The translations under genes were made by a program, and so were the position numbers. The notes under the pieces are model-generated. The model saw nothing but the letters and a program-made list of their open reading frames with translations, searched no databases and had not been told where the DNA came from. From NCBI GenBank assembly GCA_003445035.1, contig DLVV01000466.1, positions 1-13,307 of the forward strand: 13,307 nt of DNA, in the 5' to 3' direction. Positions 10,580-13,307 of the stretch are shown in pieces; the stretch's first letter is position 1, and each line of letters starts with the position of its first letter. Source of the stretch: Planctomycetaceae bacterium (lineage in GTDB: Bacteria > Planctomycetota > Planctomycetia > Planctomycetales > Planctomycetaceae).

Positions 10580-13307
10580 TCAGGAGAGCAGCAACTCGAG
10601 ATCATCTCGAGTGAGATTGCTGAGCACGCTGCGGTTTTCGAGAAGAATGGCGTCGGCGAGCTCCCGCTTTTGCTGCTGGAGTTCGGCGATTTTTTCTTCG
10701 ACGGTTCCTGCACAGATCAGTCGGTAAGCAAACACCGGTCGCGTTTGTCCGACGCGGTGGGCCCGGTCGATCGCCTGCATCTCGACGGCCGGATTCCACC
10801 AGGGGTCAAGCAGGAAGACGTAGTCGGCTGCGGTGAGGTTCAGGCCCAGGCCACCGGCCTTGAGACTGATCAGAAAGACACCACATTCGGAATCCTGTTG
10901 GAAGCGGTCGATGTGTGCCTTGCGGTCGCGAGTTTGTCCGTCGAGATATTCGTACGTGATGCCAGCGCGATCGAGAACCGTGCGGACAATGGCCAGCATG
11001 CTCGTGAACTGGGAGAACACGAGTGCCTTGTGGCCCTCGCCGAGGAGTTCCTCCAGGAGCGGCGCGAGAGTGTCGAGCTTGGCCGAGTTGCCGTCGACAA
11101 GGTCCGGGTTGAGCAATCCGGGGTGGCAGGCGATTTGCCGGAGTCTCAGGAGGGCTTCCAGGACGTGCATCCGCGATTTGTTCAGGCCCTGCTCCTGCAG
11201 CATTCCCAGGAGACTCTGGCGATAGTGGTCTCGCATTTCGTCGTAGAGCCGTTGTTGTTCCTCTCCCATCTGGCACTGAATGGTCTGTTCGAACCGTGCG
11301 GGCAACTCGGCTGCAACTTCCGACTTGGTTCTTCGCAGAATGAACGGGGCGAGCCCCTGGGTGAGCAGGCTCCGGTTGTCGTTGTCGTCGGTGAATCGGC
11401 GAAAGACTGAACTGCGTCCGAGCATGCCGGGATTGAGGAACTCGAAAATCGACCAAAGGTCTCCAAGGTGGTTTTCGATGGGAGTCCCGGAGAGTGCCAG
11501 TCGGTGGTTGGCATCGAGTAGTCGTGACGCCTTGGCGACCTGGGATCCGGCGTTCTTGATGGTCTGGGCTTCGTCCAGAATGACGTAATCGAAGCGTTGG
11601 TCCTTGAGTTCGAGGATATCCCTGCGGAGTGTGCCGTAGGTGGTGAGGATCACGTTGAACTTGTTGAAGTCGGCTCTCAGGCTGGCGCGATCAAGTCCCG
11701 CGTATTGGAGGACCTTCAACGACGGGCAGAAGCGTTCGCATTCTTCCTTCCAGTTGAACATCAACGAGCGGGGGACGACGACGAGTGAGGGGGACACGGA
11801 GCCATTGCCCATGACGCGTTCGGAGAGCGCGGCGATCACCTGAACGGTTTTTCCCAGGCCCATGTCGTCGGCCAGGCAGCCTCCGAATTGGAATTCTTCC
11901 AGAAAGTGCAGCCACCCCAATCCTTCTCGCTGATAAGTTCGCAGTGACCCTTCGAAATCCGTCGGTTCCTCCGCTTCGGCAATCCCTTCGAAGGAATCCA
12001 GCTTCTTGCGGATCTCCTCGAATTTCTCGTCGACGTCGACGGTGGGTCGTGAAGCGAGTAGTGCATCGAGCAGGGCGACCTGGGCTGGCGCGAAGCGGAC
12101 GTGATCGTCCTCGACGACTCCCAGTTGGCTGATCATCGAATACTGATCGGCCCACTCGTCGGGTACGAGTCCCAGTGAACCGTCTTCGAGGCGGATTGCC
12201 GACTCGCCTCGCGACAGCGCGGCGAGCAGTTCCGGGAACCGGACGCGTTGGCCGGAGAACTCGATGTCACCGTGCAGTTCAAACCAGTCGATGTGTGAAC
12301 GGACGCTCATCTGGAACTCGCCGGCTTGCCGAACAGGCATGCCGTCGGACTGGACCTGCCAGCCTGCGGTCATCAGCAGCCGGATTGCGGGCGTGAGTTG
12401 AGCGATCGAGATGTCGAGTTGTCGCTGTCCTCGCCGGTGTTCGTCGATGCGTTCGAATCCGGCATCGGCGAGTTCTTTCCAGGCGGCCGATTCTCGCGTC
12501 GTGTCGCGACGGGCACAGCGGTGCTGGTCCTTGAGCACGATGGCGGATTGGCTGTTGTGAGCCGACAACAGTGTGCCGGCGTAATTGAAATGGAGCGTTG
12601 CGGCGAGCCGTTCACGGTTCCACCGCCGACCTCTCGGAACGGTCAGCGACAGTACGGGGTCGGGCGTGACGTCGATGGTTTCCAACGCGAGAGGTTCGGG
12701 CAGGTCGAGATCGGGCAAGTCCGGAAGTTCGAGCAACTTTCCGATCAGTTCCTTCTCGTCGCCATCGGGCACGGAAAATGGCAGGTCGCCGATCAGCAGG
12801 CGGCTCCAGGCGGCCGCCACCTCGCCGTTGTGGCGATGGGCGGTGGAATTGGTGAAATAGAACCCGCCGGCCAGCACCAGCCGAGTGTCGGCCAGGTCAC
12901 ACTCCTCCTCGGCCCGGTGAAACCGACCGGTCAACCTCCAAAGAGACGCATCGGAATCGTGGTCCAATGCGAGTCGAAAGTCCCAGGCCGGTCCGTCATC
13001 CCAGTGAAGGCGAAGTTCATCGGGACCATCGGGGTCAAGAAATACGAGCCGTTGCGTCTCACACAGGCGGGGAATCAGCATTGCGGCCAGAGCGTCGGGA
13101 ACTCGGTATCGAAATGTCGACGGGCCAGCCGCAGTGGCGCGGGTTCCGTTGGATGATTCGGTGGGGATTCCACCCGACAAGAGGGTCAGAAACTCACGGT
13201 CATCCGATTCAGCGATGGCGTCCACCCGCCCGCCTCGAATTCTCAGAGGTTTCCATTTGCCCCACTGGCCATTGGCTCCTCGCTGTCGCTGGGGGGGCTG
13301 CAGGGTG
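10580..13307 (-). CDS. SNF2-family DNA-dependent ATPase/helicase, 5' end outside the window
   Basis: This is a bacterial SNF2/SWI2-type ATPase of the RapA/HepA superfamily, expected to translocate on DNA and remodel protein-DNA complexes. The visible part ends with a complete core. Numbered from the GTG at 13225, it has Walker A DDMGLGKTVQVIAAL (453-467), TTYGTLRRD (528-536), the DEAQ box YVILDEAQTIKN (547-558), motif III LALSGTPIENHLGDLWSIF (576-594), FILRRTKSEV (628-637), LVFSQFTSML (735-744), SLKAGGLGLNLTAADYVF (787-804), DPWWNP (807-812) and motif VI AIDRAHRVGQ (818-827). The roughly 420 residues before the core look like the poorly conserved N-terminal region of this subfamily. The frame stays open from 13225 to the window edge and reads GKWKPLRIRGGRVDAIAESD, which looks like real protein, so I annotate it as partial. 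No terminator is evident in the 28-base gap to the convergent lipoprotein gene. Confidence 0.94.
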   Translation of the reverse strand, partial: TLQPPQRQRGANGQWGKWKPLRIRGGRVDAIAESDDREFLTLLSGGIPTESSNGTRATAAGPSTFRYRVPDALAAMLIPRLCETQRLVFLDPDGPDELRLHWDDGPAWDFRLALDHDSDASLWRLTGRFHRAEEECDLADTRLVLAGGFYFTNSTAHRHNGEVAAAWSRLLIGDLPFSVPDGDEKELIGKLLELPDLPDLDLPEPLALETIDVTPDPVLSLTVPRGRRWNRERLAATLHFNYAGTLLSAHNSQSAIVLKDQHRCARRDTTRESAAWKELADAGFERIDEHRRGQRQLDISIAQLTPAIRLLMTAGWQVQSDGMPVRQAGEFQMSVRSHIDWFELHGDIEFSGQRVRFPELLAALSRGESAIRLEDGSLGLVPDEWADQYSMISQLGVVEDDHVRFAPAQVALLDALLASRPTVDVDEKFEEIRKKLDSFEGIAEAEEPTDFEGSLRTYQREGLGWLHFLEEFQFGGCLADDMGLGKTVQVIAALSERVMGNGSVSPSLVVVPRSLMFNWKEECERFCPSLKVLQYAGLDRASLRADFNKFNVILTTYGTLRRDILELKDQRFDYVILDEAQTIKNAGSQVAKASRLLDANHRLALSGTPIENHLGDLWSIFEFLNPGMLGRSSVFRRFTDDNDNRSLLTQGLAPFILRRTKSEVAAELPARFEQTIQCQMGEEQQRLYDEMRDHYRQSLLGMLQEQGLNKSRMHVLEALLRLRQIACHPGLLNPDLVDGNSAKLDTLAPLLEELLGEGHKALVFSQFTSMLAIVRTVLDRAGITYEYLDGQTRDRKAHIDRFQQDSECGVFLISLKAGGLGLNLTAADYVFLLDPWWNPAVEMQAIDRAHRVGQTRPVFAYRLICAGTVEEKIAELQQQKRELADAILLENRSVLSNLTRDDLELLLS

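Noticed and set aside
10373..11410. + strand open frame of 345 codons spanning the lipoprotein end and the helicase 3' part
   Set aside because: It overlaps two well-supported genes in other frames and shows no domain or plausible start.
1..13307. Mobile elements, CRISPR arrays, tRNA/rRNA genes, toxin-antitoxin or defence cassettes
   Set aside because: I found no transposase, terminal repeats, regularly spaced repeat-spacer units or tRNA-like folds; the SNF2 helicase stands alone without nuclease or methylase partners in the window.

Overview
This is a GC-rich chromosomal window of ordinary bacterial gene density. It holds eleven protein-coding genes and no rRNA, tRNA, insertion sequence or CRISPR array that I could see. 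The gene content suggests a member of the Planctomycetota: an alpha2-type glycyl-tRNA synthetase, a ComB-like phosphatase in what looks like a non-methanogen, a TPR protein with a large membrane domain, a Tat-type lipoprotein, GTG/TTG starts and few strong ribosome binding sites. That placement is an inference from style and content; no phylogenetic marker gene is present to prove it.

Left part (1-4615): after about 320 bases without a gene comes panB (pantothenate/CoA synthesis, + strand). It converges, with a 15-base gap, on a membrane fatty-acid desaturase (- strand). The desaturase is transcribed away from a large + strand gene encoding a polytopic, histidine-marked membrane domain fused to TPR repeats. 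The 274-base divergent region between these two genes carries four TGTCA-like half-sites at exact 11-base spacing, the layout of OmpR/PhoB-family binding sites, and a perfect TATAAT facing the desaturase.

Middle part (4612-9643, all - strand): a tightly packed collinear set, in transcription order comB-like phosphatase, glyQS, a 96-residue uncharacterised protein, a dolichol-phosphate-mannose-synthase-like glycosyltransferase, a histidine kinase and an OmpR-type response regulator. Spacings are 17 bases, 28 bases, a 1-base overlap, 48 bases and a 4-base overlap, so one long transcript is plausible. The response regulator ends inside the last codon of the TPR gene (4-base tail-to-tail overlap).

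Right part (9644-13307): a short divergent region with an imperfect inverted repeat, a + strand predicted Tat lipoprotein that may be a cysteine hydrolase, and a convergent SNF2-family helicase whose 5' end lies beyond the window.

The most interesting idea is regulatory. The kinase has two membrane helices and essentially no external sensor domain, and its partner is an OmpR-type regulator. Both lie next to a desaturase whose promoter region carries an OmpR/PhoB-like repeat array. This would fit a membrane-state sensor controlling lipid desaturation, analogous in logic to Bacillus DesK-DesR but built from different protein families. It is a hypothesis; a phosphate-type PhoB regulon acting on the same site is the main alternative.
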